Origin: Casuarina equisetifolia
Taxonomy: Eukaryota > Streptophyta > Magnoliopsida > Fagales > Casuarinaceae
Reading direction: 5' to 3'
Assembly: GCA_028551475.1 (NCBI GenBank)
Contig: CM052358.1
Coordinates: forward strand, 7,919,938-7,983,937
Length of the DNA stretch: 64,000 bases
The stretch's first letter is position 1. Each line of letters starts with the position of its first letter. Shown piece after piece: positions 1-13,700 of the stretch. Under the pieces are notes generated by a model, which saw only the letters and a list, made by a program, of their open reading frames with translations, ran no database searches and was not told the origin of the DNA. The translations under genes were made by a program, and so were the position numbers.

Positions 1-513
1 TAGTATAAGATTACTACATGTAATCTTATATGACCAAGGAATCACATGTAATCTTAAAACAAATTGCTACAAATTGCTACAAATTACAAATTAATTAAGT
101 CATAATAATTTTTGTAAGCTTATTAAAAGATTACATCATTATTTGTTAGGTCCTGATTAATCAAATGCTAGAAAACAAGAGATCTGAAATGGAAATCGAG
201 GCAAAACGGACATACTTTCCTTTGTATTTCCGATAAAGTCTCCTGGACACAACCAACACAACAACTTTTACAAGATAAGCAGGAATGGAAATCGACTACA
301 AATTAACAGCGACTAACAACTACAATATCAAGGCAATTACTGCAACAACGATAGACTAAGACTAAGAAAGTCAAATACGACACTGGTTCATTCCTGGTTG
401 CCTGTTCCTCTTCTTCTTCTTTTTTGTTCTTCTCTAAGTTCCTCTTCTTTTCTGCAAATTATGCCCTTTAGCAATTTCTCGTTTCTGCCCCTTTAATGCC
501 CCGTGCGGCCTGT
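1..513. other. AT-rich non-coding stretch
   Basis: No coding region is recognisable. Positions 5-14 and 20-29 form a perfect 10-bp inverted repeat with a 5-bp loop, and half of this motif recurs near 45-56. The rest is simple AT-rich sequence downstream of the minus-strand DUF295 remnant, so part of it may be that gene's 3' flank. Confidence 0.5.
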
Positions 514-1472
514 CTAGTTCGGTCCTAACATCATCCAGAATGATTCCCAATTGTTACCCACAATAGGACAAGGTAAAGTAGTTGTAAGAGTTTGCTGTCC
601 ATAGTCATACACATAAAGGTACATATCATTGGCTAATGTGAGATAGATCGCATCTGCTTTAACTCCAATATTTGCCGCTAAACAAATCATGCCTCTCTTT
701 TCATTCAGAAATATAGTACGATCTCCAAGACTTTTCAACATCACCCACTGCTTTTTAGAAGAATCCATTACATAAATGAGGATTTCGCTGTGGCAACCAA
801 AATCAGGGTCTGAGCGAAACAGTTTAAGCAGCAAAAAGATTTGATCACAACCCGCAATAAGATATGGCAATACTTTTAATGGTAACTCTTGTAAAGATTT
901 TTGCTCTGTCATAATATATGTAAATCCAGCTTCTAAACTTGTCAAAAGGGCCGTGGATAGATAGAGTCCAATGAATCCAGAATCTGCTAGTCGTTGTCGT
1001 CGTGTCAAGCAATAAATAGTTTCACCAACCAAAGCTGCCCCCACTATTTTTGAGTCATCTTCATCTTTAATCCATGTGTAAATTCATCATCGCCTAGCTT
1101 ATAAATCTCAAAAAAGTTGGTCATACGATTGATCAACACAATATGACAAGCAGGATCACTTGGAGGCGATGATAGAAAGCAAAGATCGTACATATTGTTT
1201 TCCGGCAGTGGTAGTTCAATCTTTTCCCGTGAGGTAGGATTGAAAAGACAACAATCAGTCAAATCCGGATCAATCAAAAGACACCATCCATGAGAACAAT
1301 CATGCATGTATTTGGAAGCCAGTTCAGGAATGTTTTCTTTGTACCAACGTAGGGTTGATACATCGAAAAAAATTTGCCGTTGTCCTCCATCAAATAGAAG
1401 CCAAGGATACGACCGAGGGGTGGGGTAGGTACCAGGATTCAAAGGTTGTATCTTTTCTTCTTTGGATTCCAT
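514..1472 (-). pseudogene. DUF295 (F-box-associated) protein, frameshifted
   Basis: Two minus-strand reading frames, 1472-1044 and 1044-514, together resemble one plant DUF295 protein, a family of F-box-associated proteins of unknown substrate. The first frame (142 codons, ATG at 1472) has family-like text such as SYPWLLFD, HGWCLLIDP and LFNPTSREKIELP. It then shifts and stops. The second frame continues with WIKDEDDSK before the GTG at 1044, then IVGAALVGETIYCL, and ends at 514. The join lies around 1078-1090, where losing one T from a T run would explain the shift. No F-box domain is visible upstream; many DUF295 proteins lack one. This could be a recent null allele or a sequencing error, since the rest of the frame is clean. 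DUF295 identity is inferred from remembered family patterns, not a search. Confidence 0.65.
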
Positions 1473-4063
1473 TATGGACCTATGATTTGCCCATTCAATA
1501 ATAAGGTTAGAATCATATTGGTATATGAGAACATTAAGTGAAAGAAAATCAAATAATCAACCACCCAAGATGAATGACATGAAAATTGAAACAATACACT
1601 ATTGCATTAACTGATTTACCAAAAAAAAGATAAAAAGATTAAAAAAAAAAAAAGAATGGCCTAAGAAGAAGAACCATTGAGCTTGTTCTTTTTATAGGTT
1701 CCTCAATGCTGTCAACTATGCCTCTCAAACTAAGATCAGGTCATGTTTGTTTAGTTAACAACCATCTCAAAGCACAACACGTTTGCACCATGATAGATTA
1801 AACCAGCTAACAGAAATGTTAATCAATATATCATTGCTCTTCCTTAATTTCCATATTCTTCTTTCTTATATATATACCATATTTACATAATCCTTTAGAT
1901 CAACAACTCATGAGGACAAAGGAACTGCATTAATCTTTGTTTAGTGCCGGAATAAACCGTCGAACACCTTAGCTACTGAATTTTCCAGCCATGATTGCTA
2001 GCTGAGCAGAACATGCTGAACGTACATAGATTGTGTCTATATCCAAACGGCCCAGATATCATTTATGATATTTACTTTCTTTCTTTTCCTTAATTTTTCC
2101 TCATGCTTTTACAAAAAACAACCAAGGAGGTTTTAACTTTGTGGCCTCATTACCACTGAATGTGTTAGCTCAAACCATCCTTTTCTAGTTGAGAAAGACA
2201 ATAATGTCAGTGATGTACAACGTAGCCAAAACCATTTTAAGAATTCAAACTATGTTCCTACTATTAATTAGCATCTCAAACAGCCCTGTATACACAGGGG
2301 GAGGGAAAAACCTTTAACTTTACTGCCCTTTCCTGTCCCTTCCTCGTAGTTTATTTAGAAAACCTTTCTCGCAAGGCCACCAAAAAGATTAACTGCCTAC
2401 CACCATCACTCATTTGCGGAACCCAACATAGCAAAATGTGTATCCAGAACTCATCGCATTGTAAGAATTTCAATAATAATGTATTACTGTTATCCCCACA
2501 TGCTTGACAAGAAAAAGCCACAGCAAACTTTCGTGGCAATCCTAAAGGTCATCAGAATTAATTCCTTGAACTCACCCCCAAGCAACTAAATATATAATGT
2601 AAGAAACCCTCCACTGACTTGAAGCGCATTTTTCTATCATCTAAGAGTTCTCAAGGTGACCAACACAAATCCAATCAAAATCAATAAAGGAAAAAACAAA
2701 AAAGGAGTAACAGAGAAGAAGAAAAAAAGTTCATCATCTCGTATTTCGCTGAAAAAAAAAAAAAGAAACAGAAATTCTACCTAGTTCTACAATGAGAAAT
2801 AGTGCGGAGAGGATCGCATTATCGGCTCAAAGGCCCGCACAAAAGCAAACTTACATTCTCTAATGTTTGCTAATCTTTTCCCGAGTATTTTTCTCGGGAA
2901 CCAAATAGCAATCAGTTACCGAGGGGAAAGACAATTAAAGAGGAAAGGAAAACAAAAAACCGATTGTCATTGAAATCGAAAAGAAATAAAGAGAGAAAAT
3001 ACCTGGACAGCAGAATGAGAGAAAGGGCGAGCGGAATGCCCGAACAAAAATCAAATGTGACGGGATTTGAGCTGCGAGGGGAAAGACAATTAGAAAGAAA
3101 AGAAACACAAAAAACCGATTGTCATTGAAATCGGAAAGAAAAAAAGAGAGAAAATACCTGGAGAGGGAGAATGAGAGCGGAATGCGAGTAAATGTGACGG
3201 GATTTGAGACCCTAGGACGCGAGGGATTTTGAGCCGGTTGGTACTGCAATGACAGTTTTACCCCCTCCCCAGGGAATTTCTATCACGGAAAGGTACACAA
3301 GAATTTCCGGTGAATATCTACTACGAAAAGGCGCGAGGCTAAAAACCACAAATAAAATAATATATCATTTATTGATTCAATTTAATAAAAAATCAAAATA
3401 ATCAATTCCAACAATTAAAATAGTGACAATAAAGTACTTTTGAGAAAATAATAAAAATGCCAGGGCAAAGGTTAAAAACTATTAGGATAAAATAAAGAAT
3501 TCTTTAATAATATTTATTTTAAGGGCTAAAAATGCCTTATATAAACATTTTAGAAATCTTATTTTCTCTTGGATCTATATTTTATGTTACTTAAAAATCG
3601 TTATCTTATTTTATTTAAAAATAGTATTTTATCTTAACAGAAACCTAATTAAATGAGGGTTTACTTGGGTCATATCGAATCCTAATAGAATTCTAACTAA
3701 ATAAGTCTATAAAAACTTACAAATTCCTCACAATAAAACATAGTAACTTACATATTTACCCTTTAAAAATTTACTTTGAATCTAATAATTTCTTCTTTTT
3801 TGAATAACATTAATGCAACATCTTTTCCCCAAAGAAAAACAAAATTACTCTCTAACTTTTTGTTTCGAATCTATTTCAACGACCTCATCAACAAATCTAC
3901 TCCATTGTTATCAATGTCAATTTTTAAGATCTAACAATAAATTCTTTAGTGCAACTGAACAGCAAGTGCATGAAAAACAAAATAAATTAGTTGCAACGAG
4001 GCATTTAAGATCACAAGCTAGGACTACTGCACTATTTTCGCAGGGTCCAAAAGAAAGTTACAT
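1473..4063. other. Intergenic, no convincing gene
   Basis: Short open frames here have biased composition (for example the Phe/Ser-rich frame at 2935-3249) and match no family I know. The stretch contains T/A homopolymers and a ~155-bp direct duplication at 2921-3180. On the minus strand both copies contain a CAG/GTATTT splice-donor-like site, so this could be the 5' untranslated region of the DUF295 gene. That is inference only. Confidence 0.4.
2921..3180. repeat. Direct duplication, period about 155 bp, two copies
   Basis: The copy starting at 2921 and the copy starting at 3076 share a gaggggaaagacaatta start, an aaaaccgattgtcattgaaa core and an agagagaaaatacctgga end. They differ by scattered substitutions and small indels, so the duplication is not very recent. 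Confidence 0.75.
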
Positions 4064-4444
4064 TCAGCCAAGATAAATTTTGAAGTCAATGCCGTTATCA
4101 ATAAGGGATTGAACCACTGCTCTCATCTTCCCTTCAAACTTGTCGCGCTCCCTCGGAGTGTAGGAAGCAGTGTACCCATCGGCTTCTCTTGCCCCGTCAG
4201 CCAAAATACGAGCAACGGCCAAACACGCAGGGATATCTGATCGGGACCTGAGGACAGCTTTGATGTCTTTAGAGTTGGTACCAGCAACTGCAACCTGCTT
4301 ACTAGTCACTCTGTGAGTCAGCGAGGCGCTTTGAGATGAAAGCGTCAAGGGTAAATGGCTCCATGTAGGCGACAGTGCGCTATTTGAATGACACATGCTT
4401 GTTTGGGGTTTTTGACTTTTTCTCCTTCTGATATGTGTTATCAT
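4064..4444 (-). pseudogene. uL18-like (ribosomal L18p/L5e family) fragment
   Basis: The C-terminal ~75 codons of this 126-codon frame look like a plant organelle-type uL18 protein: SRSDIPACLAVARILAD, then YTPRERDKFEGK, then AVVQSLIDNGID at the end. uL18 binds 5S rRNA in the large ribosomal subunit. The first ~45 residues look unrelated to the family, there is no organelle transit peptide, and the frame begins abruptly. It is therefore probably a truncated copy, or the last exon of a gene whose other exons I cannot find. Substitutions of otherwise likely residues (DG before AREAD, FK before IYLG) suggest decay. Family assignment is from memory of conserved residues and is moderate. Confidence 0.45.
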
Positions 4445-7212
4445 CGTCTAGGAAATCCTCCACCCAAAAAAAGCTTCTTGGTGCCTGATGAACCTGTAAA
4501 GTTCATTTTGTTAAACGTGATCATTTCTGGAACAAGAAAAAAAGAGTGCAGACAATCACAATTTGAGCAAATTAATGACTGTGACATTTCCCAAAGCTAC
4601 AATCCAAAACTTTTAGCGGATTAGAGGAAAAACTTTATACATTTAAGAATTTGGAATTAGCAACTTATGATCAGCAGGAGCTGGGAAGCAAGTAATGTCA
4701 TCTTACAATAACTTGCCACGTAGATCTTAAGGCCATAGTGGTTCCCATCACCAGACAAATAAGGAATTATTTCAGCTATTGACAAATGTAAAAAGGTGGC
4801 AACAAAAAAAATGCAATTAGGTCTTCACTGTCTATCAGTTCATAACTCATGGATAATGTTTAGGAATTTGAACATCTCAATTCCGTACCCCATTATCTAT
4901 CCCATAACTCAAGTCTGTCCATCAATTTGGTCCTGACACTATCAGTTTTTTCTTTTGAAAATGAATCAAAGACTGGCAACAAAGTCTACCAAACCCCATA
5001 ACAAAGCAAGAGAGCCTTACCATCTAAAGAAGAACATAAGTAGAAAGTAGCTAAAAATTGAACACTCAAGCAGAACCTTTTAGAATCATCAAATGGCTTT
5101 CATTCCTCGATTGGGCTGATATCTTGTTTCAGCTAATCTTGGAGTTACTTAGATTCATAATTCAAGATTACATCATACAGTCCAATGAATATTCGCATTC
5201 ACTATACATTTGTTTCATGCGTATGCAATGCTTGTGTTTATCTCATTATCTATATTCCAACAAACACAATCGCACTTGCAAGCTGCAAGCATGTCAGGAC
5301 CAATTACCCCCATTGTATTGCTTTCTTTAATTCTAGTTTGCCACTATTTTTTGCACACCGACCAGAGCTGTTTATAATTAGGGACCTGTCCATTGTGGAA
5401 ATCACTTGTGAGAACATACAAGCAAGGCCTAACTTTGTCTCCTCCATATGAATTAACTCTGTTCCACACCTTGCCTAATACATGCTTCAACATACTTTCT
5501 GCACGCCCAACACTCTTCTCTGAAAGGCACTTATTTCAGTTGCAATACCACCCAACTGAGAGAAGATAACTGAAAAGAAAGAAAGAAGGAAAAAAAAAAA
5601 GTAGATTTTCAATTAGAGGAATCTGTTGTAGGATAGAGTTATTCAGACAACATGATCTTGGTTTGCAGAACATTTTAAAAAACGCACTCACCCACTTTAA
5701 AAATGGGACATATCCTGTCGACAAAGGAAAACAATTTCCAAGTTCGAAGGAAGCTATAATTGGAACCTAGTGACGGACTTGTTGGTTCGTAAAAACCAAT
5801 CCGGACCCAACCAAAGTCTTTGTTTTGCCTCCTCCTTCGATTACAAATGATTGTTCTGGTTTCTCTATTCTCTCTGTTACACAGATTTCCTCCCTTACTC
5901 CACTCGGTTAAGCACCACAAGCGGAATTAGCTCACTTGGGCCTTTCAACAAACATCTTATGGGCACCCAGACCTTCCCTCAACCTCCCTATCAACTTAGC
6001 TATCCCAAGTTTCCTGAAACCAGGCTGCAAACACACACCTTACTCGTGAATGGCACACATGACGTTAAGCACAGATTAACAGTGTTTCCAGCAAACTCTT
6101 TTGCAGAATAATCTTTCAGCCTTTCAGCGTGGATGTTAAAGAACCCCTTCAGACTTCCTTGCCAGCGCCGCTCCTAAGTTTCAACGATACCCACAAATCT
6201 TCACAATAAATTCTGCTAACGACCCAAACAAGAACATAACAGCCACCAACGAGACTCTTACAGTACACACATTCTAACATTAAACAACAAAACACGCAGC
6301 GCAACCACAACATTCGTTCCACAAGTGGTTGAGCTAGAATAGCTATTTACGTTCTATCTATTCACTCCAACTCAGTTGAGGGGACCTGAAATCTGGATTT
6401 CGAACCCAAGGAAGTTAAATTTCCCGATAACCCATCCCGCCTATACCGATTGTGAAAGGCAGTGTGGAAAGTCCCTACTCAATAGCCTTCGGCCCTTGCT
6501 AGTAAACCACAGAGATAAAAAAAGCAACCCACAGATGTTCACGACAAATTCTTCTCCACCGACCAGCAACCATAGCAGCCAAACATTCTACCAGAACATT
6601 ACAGAGTACCGAGAGATTCGAAAGGAACTAGTCGGCCTTCCACAACACAACCATTTATCACCACTTTAATTCATCAACCAGTAAAACAAATAACCAAAAT
6701 AACGCAACCAACAGAAACAGCCACACCCACTGTGTATCAACTCAACAAGGAGGCGATTTCAACCAAAAGATTCTCCCACATCCAGAGGCTGTGAAGAAAC
6801 CGGAATATTCTCCAGCAATTTCAGCATAACCATACAAGCAACCACAAAATGAAGTAAATGAGAGAACTTACAAAAGTTGGTCTCATTATAGGGAGACTCA
6901 AACAGCGCTTTACAGATGCAAAACCCAAGACATAAAACCTTTGTCGCTGTTTTCCCACCTAGGATGACATATTCTACGGATTGTAAAGGAAAACTCTCTC
7001 AAATGACCAAAAACTCGCGGCCACATATGTTAATATTATTCCAGTTAGACAATTGGCTTCTCCGTTCTACCGTCTTCCTCGCCTGCACTTGTATTATAAT
7101 CCTATAATTAGTTTTATGCAGATATAATTATTTTAATTTGAACTCTCTTACCTGTTTTTAACGTCCAAAAGAGAATCATACCATTAGGCCAAATGCCCTT
7201 ATGCGAAAATAA
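4445..7212. other. Intergenic, nothing recognised
   Basis: Many short frames on both strands lack family motifs, and their coding potential is not convincing. No tandem repeat, LTR or RNA gene was recognised. Confidence 0.4.
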
Positions 7213-7615
7213 TTGTCGGTGCTATCAGACCATTCCATTCGTCAATGGGCAAAGACATTAAGTAGCTTTCCAAAAGAAAAAAGAAATTGTTACACCTTGA
7301 GACCAGAACAAGGAAGAAACAAGAACTATATGATCACAGCTTGGTTCTTTTACGGGAATTATGATCGCAAGAACATGACCCCAGTATTTGATCTATATCT
7401 TGGGGTTAATAAATGGCACACAACAACTTCATCAAATATTTTGTCAAATGTTATTTATGTTTCCTCTACAGATTATATAGATGTGTGTCTTGTCAATACT
7501 GGTCAAAGAGATACCTTATATTTCAGCATTGGAACTGCGGATTTTGAATTATTCCATTCATCACACTGAGGCAGGAGCAATGGTAGCCGTATGGCACTAG
7601 GACGTTGGTAGGCAC
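7213..7615 (+). pseudogene. Malectin-like receptor kinase, extracellular domain fragment
   Basis: The frame carries the signature of the malectin-like ectodomain found in plant LRR receptor kinases: FPKEKRNCYTLRPEQG, then YGNYDRKNMTPVFDLYLGVN, then IDVCLVNTG. These domains sit outside the plasma membrane and precede the LRR and kinase parts. Near 7515 the homology jumps by one frame (ISALELRILNYS in the new frame) and runs to a stop near 7610, so there is a frameshift. No signal peptide, LRR or kinase segment follows. The amino-terminal part of a malectin-like domain appears separately at 22059. This is a broken gene piece rather than an expressed receptor. Confidence 0.75.
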
Positions 7616-7744
7616 AAGGTGAATTAGGCTTCAGGTGAATCATTTAAACCATATCTAGATCTCACATTTATATCATGTTCACTATCATGTTCATTTTGTG
7701 TATTTCTTCCTTTTTTTAACCAAGAAATTGCTATCGAGGTGCAG

Positions 7745-10700
7745 GCGGTGGCCAAAGAAGCTGTTTGGGTCTCAGTTCTTGGATATCGAGGCGCAGGTGG
7801 ACAGTGATGAAGAAGAGGAAGAAGAGGAAGAAGAGGAAGGCGAGGACGGTATGGTTCATTCCTGATTTCTCTTTCTCCGATAGTGTTGGCTGTAGTTTTA
7901 GGGTTTGGAATCGATAGGGCAGCTGAATTTCAGAGATTGGAATTTGCCTCTGTGCTGAATTGTGTATCGAGGTTGGATTAGGATTCAATTGGTTTTCTCT
8001 GATTGGAGAGTCGGAATGTTCGGGTTACGCTGTCATTGATTTATTTGCGTGTGACAGTGACGAGTTAATTGACTTGAGGGAGCTCTATCTGGCGGAGGTT
8101 CTGGAATAGGAGCACGTGTGTTGATGAAATTCTGGGACTTGGTAGGTTGTGACCCGGAATTCTATTCTTTCTGGTTCACAAATGTTTAGGCTGGACTTAT
8201 GCAATATATTTATCCTAATAGGCCTTTTCAATATGCTGTGTTGGATTAAGAATCGGAGCCGGCAGTAGCATTTTTGGTAAGTTACTTTTGAGAGATGATT
8301 GTGGTGTGGATGAGAGGTGCTGTCAAGTATTACTATTTATTTATTTTTGAACGTATTTTGGAGTTTAATTTCCAGATATATGGTAAAGCACTAAAAATGT
8401 GGCCTGCACTAGAAGTGATAGCCATATGAGTGGCCACTGCAAGATACAGAAGCCGTCAAAACTGTCTGGAGTGGCACTTTTCAAGTTCCTTACAAGTAAT
8501 CTTATATAATTGACTCATGTGGTCTTAGAGACCTGGAGATAAAAAATGGAGGCAGTAAATGAAAATAGGTCTATAAGGTTCCCGAACTTTGTCAAAATGT
8601 AGGGTGTTATACATGTTTTAAATTTGAGGTATGGCAATCAACTCATAATGGGTTGTCTAGTTTTGTAGGAAAAAATTGCTGGGGCATAATTTCTGTAGGT
8701 TGTCATTAAATTATTTGATTAACCACTATTCTAATTTGGAAGCCCTTTATTTGGGTTTATTTGGTTTGAAGATAAGTTTGTTTGCGCGTGGTGGATTTCA
8801 ATCATACCGATGTAAATATCATGTAGCATATTCAATGTGCAGATATGTGAAAAAAAAAAAAAACATGTTATGTATTTTGAATTTATCTCGGTATAAATAT
8901 ATATCCTATACGAATGAAGATGCCTATCTTTTTCTGGTAGTGGTTCTCTTTTCACAGTCATGTTAAACAACTTGAAACCCAGAGCAAATCTCCCTGACTC
9001 CTTGATGAATGGATTCAAACACAGAAACCTTTTCTACAGCCATCTAGATTTGCATCTAGTTGAATTCTGTAAATATGATGATCTGTTTACCCCACAGGTG
9101 TGTTGAGCTTATTGTTAATGTGATTCCACGGTTATTGGAAGTAACATGTTTCTTTTTTCGAGTATTCTTAGTCTGCCCTAGAAGAGTGTAGTTGTTGGTC
9201 TTTTATGTGAGTTTTCTGTTTTTGCAATGTGGGGTTTATAACATGTGGGAGGCTTATTTGAACAAGTGAAACTGGTTCCAAGGTTTGTGTTTTTTACCTT
9301 TAAAGTCCGGTAATCTTAGTTGTATATTCTCCTGGTCTTTAACTTAGTATATGCATGAGCTATTTTCAATCTTAGTACATAAAATACTACCACTATTATG
9401 TGCTTCTGCTAGGACATACAAAACCTTACTTTTGTAGGTCCTGCAGTCAAACACCTGCAACCCTTTCAAAAGCCCTAGCAAGTGACTGATAGACATTTTT
9501 ACACTAACAGTTGTGTCAAGGTGTGAAAGCTGTCCTACGCTAGTATCATCACTGAGATCTCGTTTACTCTTTCTTTTTTGATTTATTTATTTATTTTTAA
9601 ATTCAAAATGCTAAAAGAGTTGTCTTACCATTGTTTCAAAATTAGTGATTTCATTTCGAAATAGTATGCCAATGAGAAGGTTAATTTCTGGATGTTGATG
9701 AAGAAATAAGTGTTATTTGTGCTTTTTACCTTCCCATTTCTTACTTGCAATGCTTGCTCAAACCAAATTTAGAAACTTGTGCTTGCTTTTGGAATTGCCA
9801 GCCTCATATATCTGTAAGTCCTCCAACCTAACAATCATAAGACTCTTCTAGCTTCCCTTATAATTGTAAACTCAAAATTGTTGAGGATGAATTTTTTTCA
9901 ATATAAAGTATATAAGCAGCCTAATTTGACAGATGTTCGAGAAGTTATTTTCTTGTGTTTGGCTCTCTTTTTGACTCAATGTCCTATAACCTTGTGTAAA
10001 TTTAATGTTAACTGGCGTGGATTTCTGATGGGTTTGAAGTTTCCCCAACATCCTTTTCCTATTCAAGGACTGGTGTTTTTAACGGCCTTATACATGTGTA
10101 AACCGAGAATGAGAATGCCACATGATCATTCTTCCATGGAAGATTGTTACTTTTGAACCTTTGATAACCATAGCTTATAAGCAATGTTGTTACTACTGAG
10201 AACTATTTTACTAAGCAGGAAAATATAAAAATGTTAAATATTGAGGTCAACAATACTTAACTGCAAAATGTCTGGTATGACGAAATTGCTAAACCAACGA
10301 ATAGTTTAAGGAAAAAGAACTCAACCCATGTTCTGTTTTTGGGTGAAGCAGATGGTATTAAATCAATCCTCTGATCTTAGGACATAAATACCTTGTAAAA
10401 GTTTTCTTTTCTTTTCTTTTTTTCAATATGGGTTTTGATTTTAACTTAGCTTCTTCTTTTTCCTAGCATATATTAGTTATTTTAACTGTACGAGTATTTA
10501 TGATTTTTTTGCTTCCTGCTTAGGGGAAGGGATAAAATGTTTCCCTGAACTTTTATTTCCATCTTGTCTTCCTGAAAAATTGACCATAAGAATGTAGAAT
10601 TTTATAAACAAATGATAATAATTTCAATTGATTTAGATTCGTCCAATAGTTTAATTTTACTAAGAATCTTTTTAAATAAAGAATCCATAGTAAAACATGC

Positions 10701-13700
10701 AGAACTTGTGCAACTTCTATTAGGTTTGAGAGCAATTTTTCTTTGGTGCTTTGCATTCAAGTAAAGAATCCATAGTAAAACATGCTGAACTTGTGCAATT
10801 TCTCTCAGGGTTGAGAGCAATTTTTCTTTGGTGCTTTGCACTTAACAAAAATGTTGAAAATCAATATTTTGACATATGTAGGATAATTTTGCCTTGTCAA
10901 TATCTTTTGATTGCATGTTTTTTTTCTGAATGCTGGACTGTCGTATGGTTGGAGAAGCCTTGATTTCTCTGTAATTTTTGACTTGGCTCATGGGCCTACT
11001 ACAGATAAGAAAAAAATTTTGTTATGAGAAAAACGTGTAGTCATATTTTTTTATTGACTTTGGTTTTGCAATGCATTTCAGGAAGATATTATAGTAATGA
11101 TTTTTATCTTTGAAATTGGTATCGTGGTTTTGCATTTGTTTGCTGTGAAGCAGTAAACTTTTTCTGGTTTGCCTTCTTTTTGTCTTCTATATTATATCAT
11201 ATCTTGGCACTTACACGTTTGTCAACTTGAACTAGACATGGGCCTATTGAATTAGTCCTTTTTATTTTGATCACTAAACCACTACAAACATCTGTAGCCA
11301 TGCCTCAGGGAATATACTCCAAAGCATGTTCTTTCTGCTTCTTATTACTCTCTTTTTCTGGGGCTCTCATTAGTTTGCAACATCTGAAATGATTCTGTGG
11401 TGACTGAAGTTTTAGATTGTTCTCGTGAGAAAAGATGTGTTGACTTTGAATATGAATGTTTCATGTGTTGGCCTTATGGCCCTTATGTACCTTCATGTTG
11501 TGTTTCATTTTTATTTTGGTTCTCTCTCCTGGATCTTTTATTCACTGTGGAAGTGTTATGTACGAGGGCAAAATGAGAATCGCAATACTTTTGTTTTTTT
11601 GTTTTTTTGTCCACAGCTGGGGAGGTGGACAGTTGAGGGGGAAAAAGGGAAAGTAGAGAGAATAGGATGACTAAATTGGGGTAGGTGAATATTTCTTTTC
11701 AGGGGTGGATTTTGGTCTTTTCTTGCCGGTAGGGTGCTGTGCCAGCTATAAATTTAGTGCAAGCTTAAGGTGAAATAAAGATCAGAACTTGAAGCTTTAG
11801 GAAACTCGGGGGCCATGGCTCCCTAGGCATGGATGTAGTGCAATCTATTGTCTTCAGTAAATCTTGCATTTTATTGTCACTGCTGCTAAAGTTGAATAAC
11901 AAGTTGAACATGCAGATTTCATTGTTGATGTTGGAGCGGATTTGCCTGATGAAGACGTTGGTAGAAGGATTCATCGTTGCCCACTATTGCCACAGGAGGA
12001 TGAGCAGGAAGACGTTGAAGCACTGGAGCGGAGGATCCAGGCTAGATATGCTTGGTCTGCTCATGCAGATTATGATGATGAGACCGCAGATGTGGAGCAG
12101 CAGGCTCTTTTAGCTTCTGTTAGGGGATCCCAAGTTGTGGATGCTGAAATTTGCGGCATGGATTATGTTTTTCCATAGTAACTTCTGTTTCCTTGGAAGA
12201 CAATGCACTTTTCTATTTGTTCCCCTAATCTTTGGTGGCATAAGATGCTTATTAAGCTCCTGTATTAATGAAAAACAGATTGGCCGTGAGCGAGAAGCAG
12301 TAGTGTGTCTCATGCAGAAATATATTGATAAAGGATCTGAGTTGCAGATCAGGTCCGCTGTTGCACTTGATCATCTTAAAAACTATATATATGTTGAAGC
12401 AGACAAAGAAGCCCATGTAAAGGAGGTAATTTATTTATCTATGAATAGTTTCATTTTAAATTGTGGGGCTGTGAGTAGCATTGTGATTTTAATTCTTTTA
12501 ATGTTTTTGTCCAATGATTGAGATTTAAATTGATATTTCTTTGTTTATGCTTCAGGCTTGTAAAGGGCTGCGCAGTATATTTTCACAGAAAGTAATGCTT
12601 GTTCCTATTAGAGAAATGACTGACGTTCTTTCGGTTGAAAGCAAAGCAATTGACCTTTCTAGAGACACTTGGGTCAGAATGAAGATTGGGACATATAAAG
12701 GGGACCTCGCAAAGATGTGGATTATAATTTTTATTTGTTTATATATTTTTCTCTGGGTGGTAGGTCTGACCGTCAAGCTTTCTTCGCCATAGGTGGTGGA
12801 TGTAGATAATGTGAGGCAAAGAGTTACAGTGAAACTAATTCCGAGGGTTGACTTCCAGGCCCTTGCAAACAAATTGGTAATCCAATTCTCTTTTAGATTG
12901 ATCTGCCATTTGATCAGTGCAAATATGAACCTGTCTTATTTTATTAGCTTATTATTTTGATAGGACTACCGTTAGTTTGTTGATATATTCTGCTAGCAAG
13001 TGGGTTTCTTGTTTATGATACAGGAGGGTAGAGAAGTTGTGAAGAAGAAAGCGTTTGTTCCTCCCCGTTTTATGAATGTTGATGGAGCTAGGTTATGATT
13101 TTATTTTTATATTTCAATGTAGTTTGAACAAAATGTATGCAATGGTGGAACATGACATTCGCTGTTCTCACAAGGAAATGCTTTATGTGTGCAGAGAACT
13201 ACATATTCGCGTAGAGCACAGAGGAGATCGAATGAGTGGTGATCACTTTGAGAATATTGGTGGCATGTTATTTAAAGATGGTTTCTTGTATAAAACAGTG
13301 TCTATGAAATCAATTAGTGCTCAGAATATAAAACCTACGTTGATGAACTCGAAAAGTTTCGGCAACCTGGTGAGAATGGAGATGGCGAAATAGCCAGTTT
13401 GTTTAATAGAAAGAAATGGGATTTTATCAAGGGCGATGCAGTAATTGTTGTGAAGGGAGACCTCAAGAACTTGAAAGGTTGGGTTGAGAAAGTGGAGGAA
13501 GAGAATGTTCACATAAGACCAGAAATGAAAGACCTGCCTGTAAGAAACGAATCAATTGCCACCACTCTTTTTTTATTTAAAAAAAAAAAATTATAGAATT
13601 TTTACCTAATGCACCCCGCTAATACTTATCAGCAGTCACTTTACTTTGCAGTGGATGGTATTCTTTGCAGGCGACTCTTGCTGTAAATGAAAAAAAGCTT

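Noticed and set aside
12541..12792. Stand-alone 83-codon gene
   Set aside because: It is an SPT5 exon (12556-12714) running into a retained intron because the donor is mutated.
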